Below, piece by piece: positions 45,863 to 54,102 of a stretch of 64,000 nucleotides of DNA (the first letter of the stretch is position 1; every line of letters begins with the position of its first letter). The stretch comes from JAENVU01 sp963801105 (GTDB taxonomy: Bacteria; Actinomycetota; Acidimicrobiia; IMCC26256; JAENVU01). The DNA lies in the NCBI GenBank assembly GCA_963801105.1, contig CAWDDH010000003.1, positions 1,240,001 through 1,304,000 of the forward strand, written 5' to 3'. Both the position numbers and the translations under genes were made by a program. A model generated the notes under the pieces. That model saw nothing but the letters and a program-made list of their open reading frames with translations, was not told where the DNA came from and did not search any database.

Positions 45863-46362
45863 ACCTGCGCTCGCCGAGCGCGGCGACGACCCGTGCCGTG
45901 GGTGCCGCGATCGCGTCGGTCCTCGCCGCGGCCGACGTCGTGATGCTCACGGGCGAGCTCGGCACGGGCAAGACCGAGATGGCCAAGGGCATCATCGGCG
46001 CGCTCGGCGTGACCGAGCGGGTGGTGAGCCCGACCTTCACGATCGTGCGCGAGTACGACGGTGACCTCCCGGTCCATCACCTCGACGTGTACCGGCTCGA
46101 CCGCGTCCAGGAGGCCATCGACCTCGGCCTCGACGAGCTCTTCGACGACGGCGTGGTGGTGATCGAGTGGGGTGAAGGCGTCCGCGAGCTGCTCCCGGCC
46201 GACCGGCTCGAGGTCGTGCTCCGTCTCCCCGATCCGGACGACGCCGACGCCGGCGGCGACGACACGCGCCTGATCGACATCGAGCCGTACGGCGCGGCGT
46301 GGACCCGGCGGCACAGCGCGCTCGAGGCCGCCGTCCGGTCGGTGGCGGAGGCCGCGTGCTGA
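45859..46362 (+). CDS. tsaE: tRNA t6A synthesis ATPase TsaE
   Basis: The 167-residue protein has the Walker A LTGELGTGKTEMAKG, the switch region VVSPTFTIVREYDG and HHLDVYRLDR, and VVVIEWGEGVREL, all TsaE blocks. It works with TsaB and TsaD to make threonylcarbamoyladenosine at position 37 of tRNAs that read ANN codons. Overlaps of four to seven bases with its neighbours show tight coupling. Confidence 0.96.
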   Translation: MNLRSPSAATTRAVGAAIASVLAAADVVMLTGELGTGKTEMAKGIIGALGVTERVVSPTFTIVREYDGDLPVHHLDVYRLDRVQEAIDLGLDELFDDGVVVIEWGEGVRELLPADRLEVVLRLPDPDDADAGGDDTRLIDIEPYGAAWTRRHSALEAAVRSVAEAAC

Positions 46363-47045
46363 CGCTGGCGATCGACACCGCGACCGCGCAGGTCGGCGTC
46401 GCGTTCGGGCGCGACGGCCGGGTGCTCGGCGAGGTGCGGATCGACGGTGGCCGCCGCCACGCCGAGGAGCTGGCGCCCGCGATCCGCTACCTGAGCGGCG
46501 AGACCGGGGTCGCGCTCGACCAGCTCGCCTTCGTCTCGGTCGGCATCGGTCCCGGGCTCTACACCGGGCTCCGGGTCGGCGTGACCACGGCGCGGACGCT
46601 CGCCCAGGTGCTCGAGATCCCGATCGTCGGCATCCCGAGCCTGGACCTCGTCGCCTACCCGTGGCGGGCCGCGCACCGGGAAGTCGTCGCCCTGATCGAC
46701 GCCCGCCGCAAGGAGGTGTTCGCCGGGCGCTACCTGCCGGTCCCCGGTGGGATGCAGCGCGTCGGCGAGTACGTCGTGCGCGCGCCCGACGCGATCGCGG
46801 CGGAGATCATCGCCGCGGGGTCCGACGTGCTGGTCGCCGGCGACGGGGCGCTGGCCCATCCCGAGGCCTTCGCCGGGCTCGAGCACGTGGAGCTGGTCGG
46901 TGCTGCGGGTGCTGCGCCGAGCCCGGCCGCGCTGGTCGAGCTCGCGACCGGGCGCTACGAGCGCGAGGAGTTCTCGCGCCCGACCGAGCTGCTGCCCCTG
47001 TACCTCCGCCGGAGCGACGCCGAGATCGTGTGGGAGCAGCGGTGA
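46356..47045 (+). CDS. tsaB: tRNA t6A synthesis protein TsaB
   Basis: The 229-residue protein has TLAIDTATAQVGVAFG, the nucleotide-binding start of the ASKHA fold, HAEELAPAI and VGIGPGLYTGLRVGVTTART. It then has IVGIPSLDLVAYPW and a LIDARRKEVFAGRY segment. It forms the scaffold dimer with TsaD. The GTG at 46356 overlaps the end of tsaE by seven bases. Confidence 0.95.
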   Translation: MLTLAIDTATAQVGVAFGRDGRVLGEVRIDGGRRHAEELAPAIRYLSGETGVALDQLAFVSVGIGPGLYTGLRVGVTTARTLAQVLEIPIVGIPSLDLVAYPWRAAHREVVALIDARRKEVFAGRYLPVPGGMQRVGEYVVRAPDAIAAEIIAAGSDVLVAGDGALAHPEAFAGLEHVELVGAAGAAPSPAALVELATGRYEREEFSRPTELLPLYLRRSDAEIVWEQR

Positions 47046-47575
47046 GCGCCCAACGCGTGAGAGACCTGTCCGTCGGGCCGTTGCGGCGTCGCCATCTCCG
47101 CGGGGTGATGGGGATCGAGCGTGCGGTCTACCCGCATCCCTGGACGGAGTCGCTCTTCCAGTCCGAGCTCGCCCTGCCGTCGTCGCGCCTGTACCTCGTC
47201 GCCCGCGCCGGGCGTACGACGGTCGGGTACGCAGGGATCATGTTCGCCCCCGACGAGGCGCACGTCACCACCATCGCCGTCCATCCCGACTGGCAGCGCC
47301 GTCACGTCGCCACCCGGCTCCTCGTCGCGCTCACGCGCGGGGCGCTCGACCGCGGGTACCGGGCGCTGACGCTCGAGGTGCGCGTCAGCGCGCGGGGGGC
47401 GCAGGCGCTGTACCGCCGATTCGGGATGACGCCCGAGGGCGTGCGCACGGGCTACTACACGCACCCACCGGAGGATGCCGTGATCATGTGGGTGCGCGAC
47501 ATCGATTCGCCCGACTACGCGCGTCTCCTCGACGGGCTCGAGCGGCGTGCCGGACCGGCGGAGGGGGCCGCGTGA
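47042..47575 (+). CDS. rimI: Ribosomal protein N-alpha-acetyltransferase, RimI-like
   Basis: The 177-residue GNAT protein has ERAVYPHPWTESLFQSEL (acceptor side), VTTIAVHPDWQRRHVATRLL with the acetyl-CoA Q/R-x-x-x-A loop, and YRRFGMTPEGVRTGYYTHPP. The place between tsaB and tsaD is the standard one for rimI in actinobacteria. The true target may be S18 or other N-termini. Start and stop overlap both neighbours by four bases. Confidence 0.92.
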   Translation: MSAQRVRDLSVGPLRRRHLRGVMGIERAVYPHPWTESLFQSELALPSSRLYLVARAGRTTVGYAGIMFAPDEAHVTTIAVHPDWQRRHVATRLLVALTRGALDRGYRALTLEVRVSARGAQALYRRFGMTPEGVRTGYYTHPPEDAVIMWVRDIDSPDYARLLDGLERRAGPAEGAA

Positions 47576-48573
47576 ACATCCTCGGTATCGAGACGAGCTG
47601 CGACGAGACGGCCGCTGCGGTCGTCGCCGACGGCCGGATGATCCGTTCGAGCGTCGTATGGAGCCAGGTGGATCTGCACGCGCGCTTCGGGGGGGTCGTG
47701 CCCGAGATCGCGAGCCGCGCGCACCTCGAGCTGGTGAACGGTGTGATCGCCGACGCGATGGTCGAAGCCGGTCTCGCGTTCGCGGATCTCGACGCCGTCG
47801 CCGCCTGTCACGGCCCCGGGCTCGCGGGCGCGTTGCTCGTCGGGGTGAGCGCGGGCAAGGCGATCGCGATCGCGACCGACCTTCCGTACGTGGGCGTGAA
47901 CCACCTCGAAGGTCACCTGCACGCGGCCTGGCTCCAGGATCCGGACGTTGCGACACCGCTCGCCGTCCTGCTGGTCTCGGGTGGGCACACCCTCCTCGTC
48001 GCGGTCGCGGGCGACGGGGACTACCGCCTCCTCGGCCAGACCGTCGACGACGCCGCGGGCGAGGCGTTCGACAAGGTCGCGCGCCTCCTCGGGCTCGGCT
48101 ACCCGGGCGGCCCGGTGATCGACCGGCTCGCGGCCGAGGGCGACCCGCGCTCGGTCCGGTTCCCCCGGCCCATGCGCGGCGACGGCCTCGATTTCTCCTT
48201 CTCGGGCCTGAAGACCGCGGTGCTGCACCACGTCCGGCGCAACCCGGACGCGAACGTGGCCGACGTCGCCGCCTCGTTCCAGGCGGCGGTCGTCGACGTC
48301 CTCGTCGAGAAGCTTGCCGTGGCGGCCGACGCGGTCGACGCCCGGACGCTCGTCATCGGCGGCGGGGTGGCGGCCAATACGGCGCTGCGGGCCGCGGTGA
48401 CCGAGCTCGCGGCGGCCTCGGGTCGGCGGGCGCTCGTCCCGCCGCGGGAGCTCTGCACGGACAACGCCGCGATGATCGCGGCGACGGCATGGTGGCGGTT
48501 GGCCTCGGACGGTCCCACCCCGCTCGACGACGGCGCTTCCCCGTCCCTCGTGCTGCCCACCCGCCCGGTCTGA
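47572..48573 (+). CDS. tsaD: tRNA t6A threonylcarbamoyltransferase TsaD
   Basis: The 333-residue protein has LGIETSCDETAAAVV, the metal-binding His pair in ASRAHLELV, GVNHLEGHLHA, VSGGHTLLV with the nucleotide loop, and FSFSGLKTAVLHH. It ends with the VIGGGVAANTALR and CTDNAAMIA blocks. It transfers the threonylcarbamoyl group to tRNA A37. The GTG start overlaps the rimI stop. It ends the alr to tsaD operon. Confidence 0.97.
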   Translation: MNILGIETSCDETAAAVVADGRMIRSSVVWSQVDLHARFGGVVPEIASRAHLELVNGVIADAMVEAGLAFADLDAVAACHGPGLAGALLVGVSAGKAIAIATDLPYVGVNHLEGHLHAAWLQDPDVATPLAVLLVSGGHTLLVAVAGDGDYRLLGQTVDDAAGEAFDKVARLLGLGYPGGPVIDRLAAEGDPRSVRFPRPMRGDGLDFSFSGLKTAVLHHVRRNPDANVADVAASFQAAVVDVLVEKLAVAADAVDARTLVIGGGVAANTALRAAVTELAAASGRRALVPPRELCTDNAAMIAATAWWRLASDGPTPLDDGASPSLVLPTRPV

Positions 48574-48602
48574 TCCACCGCCCGCCGGATTCCGGCCGCG
48601 AG

Positions 48603-48632
48603 TTTGCAGTCATGGGGGGCGAGTGCTACTTT
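48603..48632 (+). promoter_or_regulatory. Candidate groES promoter
   Basis: TTTGCAG holds a TTGCAG-type -35, and TACTTT (48627-48632) after 18 bases is a fair -10. It sits just before the CIRCE operator, so a bound repressor would block the start of transcription. Confidence 0.45.
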
Positions 48633-48635
48633 CGC

Positions 48636-48662
48636 TTAGCACTCCCGTACCCCGAGTGCTAA
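48636..48662 (+). promoter_or_regulatory. CIRCE operator (HrcA site)
   Basis: TTAGCACTC, nine bases, then GAGTGCTAA is a perfect match to the CIRCE inverted repeat bound by the heat-shock repressor HrcA. A further half-site, GAGTGCTAC, lies upstream at 48621-48629. The ATG of groES is 86 bases downstream. Confidence 0.95.
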
Positions 48663-48747
48663 GACCGACCGTGCGCACCGTGCCACGACGGACCCCTGAA
48701 CGTCGACAGACCGCCCGACCCGTTGGGGTCGGCCGAGGAGGCAACCG

Positions 48748-49059
48748 ATGAATCTCGTACCCCTGGACGATCGCATCGTCGTGCGGACCGCGGAGGCCGA
48801 GGAGACCACCGTCAGCGGCCTCGTGATCCCGGATACCGCGAAGGAGAAGCCCCAGCAGGGCGAGGTGCTCGCGGTGGGACCGGGCCGGCGGGCCGAGACC
48901 TCCGGCGAGCTGATCCCGCTCGACATCTCGGTGGGCGACACGGTCGTGTACTCCAAGTACGGCGGCACCGAGATCACCGTCGACGGTGAGGACCTCCTCA
49001 TCCTCGCGGGCCGCGACGTGCTGGCGAAGATCACGGCGGCCAAGGGCAAGAAGAAGTAG
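48748..49059 (+). CDS. groES: Co-chaperonin GroES
   Basis: The 103-residue protein has LVPLDDRIVVRTAEAEETTV, the mobile loop SGLVIPDTAKEKPQQGEVLA, VGDTVVYSKYGGTEI and LLILAGRDVLAKI. It caps the GroEL ring. No groEL follows; the next gene is pilB after a strong terminator, so groES is transcribed alone here. A GAGGAGGC-type ribosome site precedes the ATG. Control by heat shock through HrcA is expected from the CIRCE site. Confidence 0.97.
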   Translation: MNLVPLDDRIVVRTAEAEETTVSGLVIPDTAKEKPQQGEVLAVGPGRRAETSGELIPLDISVGDTVVYSKYGGTEITVDGEDLLILAGRDVLAKITAAKGKKK

Positions 49060-49086
49060 TCAGGGACCGCTCAGCGGATCTCTCGG

Positions 49087-49118
49087 ACGAGGGCGGCGCC
49101 TCCGGGCGCCGCCCTCGT
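49087..49118 (+). terminator. Hairpin terminator after groES
   Basis: ACGAGGGCGGCGCC and GGCGCCGCCCTCGT form a perfect 14-base stem with a TCCG loop, 28 bases after the stop. No U-tract follows. Confidence 0.85.
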
Positions 49119-49260
49119 CGCGTCCACGGGCGGGACGATTCGTCGCGGAGCGCGACCGTGGGGCAGCGTCCCTCTGGCGAAGCACGGGTCGCGACCCCTA
49201 CGCTCCGTGACGCATTTGGATCATTCGGCCCACGGGCCGAGGGCGGGCGGAGGAGAGTTC

Positions 49261-51195
49261 GTGGGTCTGTTGAAGCCCCGCAAGGAAGCCACGGGCGAGC
49301 TCGCCCGCTACGTCGACGCGGTCGAGCACGCCCAGATCGACGACGTCGACGAGGACGAGTTCCTCGATCGCGACGGCGTGGACGAGCAGGTCACGCTCTC
49401 GATCGAGGCGCTGCAGGCCCAGGTCGCGGCCCGCAACGCCCGCATCAACGCCGCGATGGCGGCGGCCGCGGCGGGCCAGCCGGAGACGTCGGCCGCGGTC
49501 GCCGCGGCCCAGACGCGCAACGCGAAGATGCTCGGCGAGATCCTCGTCGGCCAGGGCGTGCTCACCGCCGAGCAGCTCGTCGGCGCGCTGGACGGCCAGG
49601 CCGACGCCGGCCAACGGCTCGGCGAGTACCTGGTGGCCAAGCGCGTGCTCAGCGAGCGTGACCTCGCGGCGGTGCTGGCCGAGCAGTTCGGCCTCGAGGT
49701 CGTGGACCTGCGCCACGACTTCCCCGACCCGGCGGCCGTCGCGGTCCTGCCGGAGGCGAACGCCCGTGCCTGGGGCGCACTGGTGTTGCGCCGCACCGAC
49801 TACGGCTACGACGTCGTGGTCTCGGATCCGAGCGACACCACGATCGCCGAGCGCCTGCGGGAGATCCTGCGCCAGCCGGCCAAGCTCTTCGTGGGCGGCG
49901 TCGGCGAGATCCAGCGGGCGATCGACGTCGCGTACCGCACCACCGCCAACGTCGACGAGCACGTGCGCGTGTTCCAGGCGCGTGAGGAGCAGCGGCTCGC
50001 GGGTCAGGCGGAGACCACCGCGCGCGTCGACGAGAAGGCGCCCGTCGTGCAGGTCGTGAACCTGCTGCTCTCGCAGGCGGTGAGCGAGCGCGCGTCGGAC
50101 GTCCACATCGAGCCGATGCCTGACCGCGTGCGGATCCGCAACCGCATCGACGGTGCGCTGCACGAGGTGCTGCACCTCCCACCGGGCATGGGCCCCGCGC
50201 TGATCAGCCGCATCAAGGTCATGGCCAACATGAACATCGTCGAGCGGCGACGCCCGCAGGACGGTCAGCTCGAGGCCACGGTCGACGGTGTGCCGCTCGA
50301 CGTGCGCGTGTCCACCACGTCCACGGTGAACGGCGAGAAGTGTGTGATGCGAATCCTCGACAAGCGTCGCGCGCTGTTCGGCCTCACCGATCTCGGGATG
50401 CCGCCCGAGACGCTCAAGATCTTCGAGGGACTCACCCGCTCGCCCTACGGCATGGTCATCTGCGCCGGCCCGACCGGTTCGGGCAAGACCACCACGCTGT
50501 ACGCCTCGCTGACCCAGATCAACCGCGAGGAGATCAACGTCATGACCGTGGAGGACCCGGTCGAGTACGTGTTCCCCACGGTCAACCAGATCCAGATCAA
50601 CGAGCAGGCCGGGATCACCTTCGCCGGTGGTCTCCGTTCGATCCTGCGCCAGGACCCGGACGCGATTCTCGTGGGCGAGATCCGCGACGTCGAGACCGCC
50701 CGCATCGCGGTGCAATCCGCGCTCACCGGCCACCTCGTGCTCTCGTCGCTCCACGCGACCGACTCGGTGGCTGCGCTCCACCGCTTCCTCGACATGGGCA
50801 TCGAGTCGTTCCTCATCTCCTCCTCGGTGCTCGGTGTCGTCGGCCAGCGGCTGGTGCGCCGGGTCTGTCCCGAGTGCAAGGCCCCGTACGAGCCCACGCC
50901 CGACGAGCTCGCGCTCTGGGACAAGGCGGGGATGGCGCCGAAGGCCGAGTTCTTCCGGGGCGACGGCTGCGTCTTCTGCGCCGAGACCGGCTACCAGGGC
51001 CGCATCGGGGTCTACGAGCTGCTGCCGGTGAGCGACGCGATGAAGCAGCTGGTGGTCAACGAGCCCACGTACCAGGAGCTGCGGGACCTCGCGGTCTCCG
51101 AGGGCATGGTGCCGCTCCAGACCGAGGCGCTGCGCCTGGTCGAGCGGGACGTGACCACCATCGACGAGGTGCTCCGCACCCTCTACGTGGTCTGA
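49261..51195 (+). CDS. pilB: Type IV pilus assembly ATPase PilB / GspE
   Basis: The 644-residue protein has an N-terminal MshEN-type domain (MLGEILVGQGVLTAEQLVGA, about residues 95-250). The ATPase core follows: GPTGSGKTTTLY (Walker A near 402), MTVEDPVEYVFPTVNQIQIN (Asp box), LRQDPDAILVGEIRDVETA (Walker B) and SSLHATDS (His box). A CPECK plus CVFCAE zinc-binding loop is near the end. The first 60 residues are charged and specific to this group. A GGAGGAGAG ribosome site sets the GTG at 49261; a GTG at 49207 lacks one. It powers pilus assembly. Confidence 0.95.
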   Translation: MGLLKPRKEATGELARYVDAVEHAQIDDVDEDEFLDRDGVDEQVTLSIEALQAQVAARNARINAAMAAAAAGQPETSAAVAAAQTRNAKMLGEILVGQGVLTAEQLVGALDGQADAGQRLGEYLVAKRVLSERDLAAVLAEQFGLEVVDLRHDFPDPAAVAVLPEANARAWGALVLRRTDYGYDVVVSDPSDTTIAERLREILRQPAKLFVGGVGEIQRAIDVAYRTTANVDEHVRVFQAREEQRLAGQAETTARVDEKAPVVQVVNLLLSQAVSERASDVHIEPMPDRVRIRNRIDGALHEVLHLPPGMGPALISRIKVMANMNIVERRRPQDGQLEATVDGVPLDVRVSTTSTVNGEKCVMRILDKRRALFGLTDLGMPPETLKIFEGLTRSPYGMVICAGPTGSGKTTTLYASLTQINREEINVMTVEDPVEYVFPTVNQIQINEQAGITFAGGLRSILRQDPDAILVGEIRDVETARIAVQSALTGHLVLSSLHATDSVAALHRFLDMGIESFLISSSVLGVVGQRLVRRVCPECKAPYEPTPDELALWDKAGMAPKAEFFRGDGCVFCAETGYQGRIGVYELLPVSDAMKQLVVNEPTYQELRDLAVSEGMVPLQTEALRLVERDVTTIDEVLRTLYVV

Positions 51196-51205
51196 AGGGC
51201 GCATC

Positions 51206-52420
51206 GTGACCGGATTCCGGTACGTGGCGGTGACGCCCGAAGGCTCCAAGGTGCGCGCCAAGGCCGAGGCGGTGAACGCCGACAGCCTGCGCAACGAGCT
51301 GCTCGCACAGCAGCTCGACGTCAAGAAGATCCGCCGGCAACGCAAGTTCACCGAGATCGAGATCACACCGCGCAAGGTGCCGCGCTCGGACATCATGCAC
51401 TTCTCGCGCCAGGTCGCCGCGTTCGTGCGGGCCGGCATCCCGCTGGTGGAGGCGCTCGAGACGGTGCGCGAGACCGCCTCCAACACGCGGCTCCAGGAGA
51501 TCATCACCGAGACCGCCGAGCTCATCCAGGTGGGCGTGCCGTTCTCGGACGCGCTGGACCGCCACCGCGACGTCTTCCCCCCGTACTACATCGGGATCCT
51601 GCGCTCGGCCGAGATCACCGGTCGGCTCGACACCGTGCTCGAGCAGCTCTCCAGCTACATCGAGCGCGACATGGAGGCACGCCAGAAGGTCCGCTCCGCG
51701 CTGACGTACCCGCTGGTGATCTTCGTGATGTCGATCGTGACGGTGGTGATCCTCGTCTCGTACGTGCTGCCGAAGTTCATCGACTTCTTCAAGGAGTTCG
51801 ACGCCGAGCTGCCCACCGTGACCAAGGTGCTGCTCGACATCGCGGGCTTCCTCGAGGACTGGTGGTGGGTGTTGGCGCTCGCGGTCCTCGTGATCGTGCT
51901 CGCCTCACTGCGCGCGAACCGGAGCCCGCGCGGGCGCCTGGCGCGCGACCGGATGGTCCTGCGGCTCCCGGTGCTCGGCGAGGTGGCGCAGTACACCCTC
52001 ATCGAGCGGTTCTGCCGGATCATCGCGGCGATGATGCACGCGGGGGTGCCACTGCCCGAGGCGATGCAGGCCGCGATCGACAGCGCCAACAACCAGGTGT
52101 ACGCGGCGGCACTCGAGGACGTACGTGACGCGATGCTCGAGGGTGAGGGCATGGCCCGGCCGATCGTGGCCACCGGGCTGTTCCCGCCGGCCGCCACTCA
52201 GATGATGCGGGTGGGCGAGGAGACGGGCACGCTCGATCAGCAGATGGAGGCCGCGGCCGACTTCTTCGCCAAGGAGCTGGACTACAAGCTCGCCCGACTC
52301 ACCGCGCTCGCCGAGCCGGCCGTCATCGTGGTCATGGGCGTGATCGTCGGGTTCGTCGCCGTGGCCCTGGTCTCGGCCATGTACGGGATCTTCCAGGGCA
52401 ACAGCACCCTCAAGGGCTGA
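51206..52420 (+). CDS. pilC: Type IV pilus inner-membrane platform protein PilC / GspF
   Basis: The 404-residue protein has two GspF domains. The first has MHFSRQVAAFVRAGIPLVEA and ILRSAEITGRLDTVLEQLSS. The second has FCRIIAAMMHAGVPLPEAMQ and MMRVGEETGTLDQQMEAAAD. Membrane segments lie near ALTYPLVIFVMSIVTVVILV, WWWVLALAVLVIVLASL and PAVIVVMGVIVGFVAVALVS. It is the membrane platform turned by PilB. It starts ten bases after pilB and is convergent with pilT. Confidence 0.95.
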   Translation: MTGFRYVAVTPEGSKVRAKAEAVNADSLRNELLAQQLDVKKIRRQRKFTEIEITPRKVPRSDIMHFSRQVAAFVRAGIPLVEALETVRETASNTRLQEIITETAELIQVGVPFSDALDRHRDVFPPYYIGILRSAEITGRLDTVLEQLSSYIERDMEARQKVRSALTYPLVIFVMSIVTVVILVSYVLPKFIDFFKEFDAELPTVTKVLLDIAGFLEDWWWVLALAVLVIVLASLRANRSPRGRLARDRMVLRLPVLGEVAQYTLIERFCRIIAAMMHAGVPLPEAMQAAIDSANNQVYAAALEDVRDAMLEGEGMARPIVATGLFPPAATQMMRVGEETGTLDQQMEAAADFFAKELDYKLARLTALAEPAVIVVMGVIVGFVAVALVSAMYGIFQGNSTLKG

Positions 52421-52429
52421 CCCCCCCGG

Positions 52430-53521
52430 TCATCCCGCCGAGGCGGCACCCCAGCTCGGCGGCCGGATCTCCTTGGGGTACAGGCTGCGGTCGACGGCGT
52501 CGTCGTAGGTGATCACGCCGTCCTCCACGAGCGCGTTGAGGGCGGACTCCATCGTCTGCATGCCGTCGCGCATGTTGGTGGCCACGATGTTGCGCAGCTG
52601 GTGGGTCTTGCCGTCGCGCACGAGGTTGCGGATCGGGTTGGTGGCCACGATCACCTCGAACGCGGCCACCATCCCACCGCCGACACGCGGGATGAGCCGC
52701 TGGCTCACCACGCCGCACAGCGCGGCCGCGAGCTGCACCCGGATCTGGGCCTGGCGGTCGGCCGGGAACACATCGACGATGCGGTCGAGTGCGGTGGCGG
52801 CGTCGTTGGTGTGCAGCGTGGCGAAGACGAGGTGGCCGGTCTCGGCGATGGTGAGCGCGAACTGCATCGTCTCGGCGTCACGCATCTCGCCCACGAGCAT
52901 GACGTCGGGATCCTCGCGGAGCGCGCTGCGCAGCGCGCGCTCGAACGAGTCGGTGTCCACGCCCACCTCGCGCTGGTTCACCGCGGCGCGCCGGTGCACG
53001 TGCACGTACTCGATCGGGTCCTCGATCGTCAGGATGTGGCACTCGCGCGTGCGGTTGATGAAGTCGATGACCGACGCCTGGGTCGTGGACTTGCCGGAGC
53101 CGGTCGGACCGGTCACGAGGAGCAGTCCCTGGGGCAGGCCCGCGAAGTACTCGAGGATCGGGGGCAGGCCCAGCTCGGCGAAGGTCGGGATCTCGTACGG
53201 GATCGCCCGCAACGCGAGCGCGGTGGTGCCCTGCTGGCGGAACACGTTGGCGCGGAAGCGGATCTCGTCGCGCCACGAGAACGAGAAGTCGATCTCCTTC
53301 TCGCGGTGGTAGCGCTCGGCCAGCTCCGGGTCGAGCAGGCCGAGCACGAGGCGGTCCACGTGCTCCGCGTCGAGCGGCGGCTCGTCGATGGGAGCGAGCT
53401 TGCCGTCGATGCGCAGCAGCGGCGGTGCCCCGACGGTGAGGTGGAGGTCGGTGGCGTTGTGGAGCGCCAGCACCGCGAGGTACTGCTCGATCGCGCTGAG
53501 GTCGACGGGGCCCGTGGTCAT
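52430..53521 (-). CDS. pilT: Type IV pilus retraction ATPase PilT
   Basis: The 363-residue protein has LHLTVGAPPLLRIDGKLAPI in the N-terminal domain. It then has LLLVTGPTGSGKSTTQASVI (Walker A near 140), ILTIEDPIEYVHVHRRAAVN (Asp box), REDPDVMLVGEMRDAETMQF (Walker B) and FATLHTNDA (His box). AEVIV-like FEVIVATNPIRNLVRDGKTH near the end is the PilT-type AIRNLIRE block. The opposite strand from pilB and pilC allows retraction to be controlled apart from extension. It is divergent from the pilin gene. Confidence 0.95.
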   Translation of the reverse strand: MTTGPVDLSAIEQYLAVLALHNATDLHLTVGAPPLLRIDGKLAPIDEPPLDAEHVDRLVLGLLDPELAERYHREKEIDFSFSWRDEIRFRANVFRQQGTTALALRAIPYEIPTFAELGLPPILEYFAGLPQGLLLVTGPTGSGKSTTQASVIDFINRTRECHILTIEDPIEYVHVHRRAAVNQREVGVDTDSFERALRSALREDPDVMLVGEMRDAETMQFALTIAETGHLVFATLHTNDAATALDRIVDVFPADRQAQIRVQLAAALCGVVSQRLIPRVGGGMVAAFEVIVATNPIRNLVRDGKTHQLRNIVATNMRDGMQTMESALNALVEDGVITYDDAVDRSLYPKEIRPPSWGAASAG

Positions 53522-53637
53522 GCGCCCATTCTCGTCGAGTCACGCCCGCGCGCGCAGCGTGGCGCACCGGATGGGTCCCCCGAACCAATTCCGGCCTTTC
53601 GGGGCTTCCGGCCTACCCAAGACCGGGGAGTTCTCGC

Positions 53638-53643
53638 TACGTT
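53638..53643 (+). promoter_or_regulatory. -10 box (TACGTT) upstream of the pilin gene
   Basis: TACGTT is nine bases before a GTG at 53653 that is in frame with the pilin. A leaderless start there would give a 43-residue prepilin leader; the GTG at 53728 gives a more usual one. Confidence 0.45.
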
Positions 53644-53727
53644 CGCCGGGCTGTGCCGGTGACCACCGGACGGTTGGGAGCGCTCCGGAGCATCCGGGGC
53701 CGGGGACACACAAGGACACCGATACCC

Positions 53728-54102
53728 GTGCTGCACCACCTGCGCGAGAAGCGCCAAGACAAGACCCTGCTCGAGAAGGGCTTCACCCTCGTGGAACTGC
53801 TGGTGGTGATCGTCATCCTCGGCATCCTCGCCGCGGTGGTGGTCTTCGCCGTCGGTGGGACCGAGACCGATGCCAAGGTCAAGGCCTGCCTGACCGAGCG
53901 CAGCTCCGTCGAGGCGGCCGTCGAGGCCTACCGGTCGGCCAACGATGCGGACCCGGGCGGGATCGGCGATCTGGTCGGGAACGGCGACGGGCAGACGTTG
54001 CGTCACCTGCCGAAGTACTGGGACCTTGCCGGTGCTGCGCCCTCGCGCATCAACACCGGCGACGTACCCGACCAGGCCGGGCCCAAGGGCTGTCAGGCTT
54101 AG
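53728..54102 (+). CDS. Type IV prepilin-like protein
   Basis: The 124-residue protein has a basic leader (LHHLREKRQDKTLLEKG) ending in the prepilin peptidase site G before FTLVELLVVIVILGILAAVV. The Glu at +5 and the hydrophobic helix are exactly as in type IVa pilins. The globular part is short, with two cysteines (KACLTE and KGCQA) that could form the C-terminal disulfide loop. It is the likely pilus subunit for PilB/PilC. The GTG at 53728 has an AAGGAC ribosome-like site; an in-frame GTG at 53653 is the alternative. It overlaps the convergent gene's end by four bases. Confidence 0.9.
   Translation: MLHHLREKRQDKTLLEKGFTLVELLVVIVILGILAAVVVFAVGGTETDAKVKACLTERSSVEAAVEAYRSANDADPGGIGDLVGNGDGQTLRHLPKYWDLAGAAPSRINTGDVPDQAGPKGCQA

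Noticed and set aside
49198..51525. Long minus-strand frame opposite pilB
   Set aside because: Composition is His/Arg/Asp-rich noise, with no motif; pilB on the plus strand explains the region.
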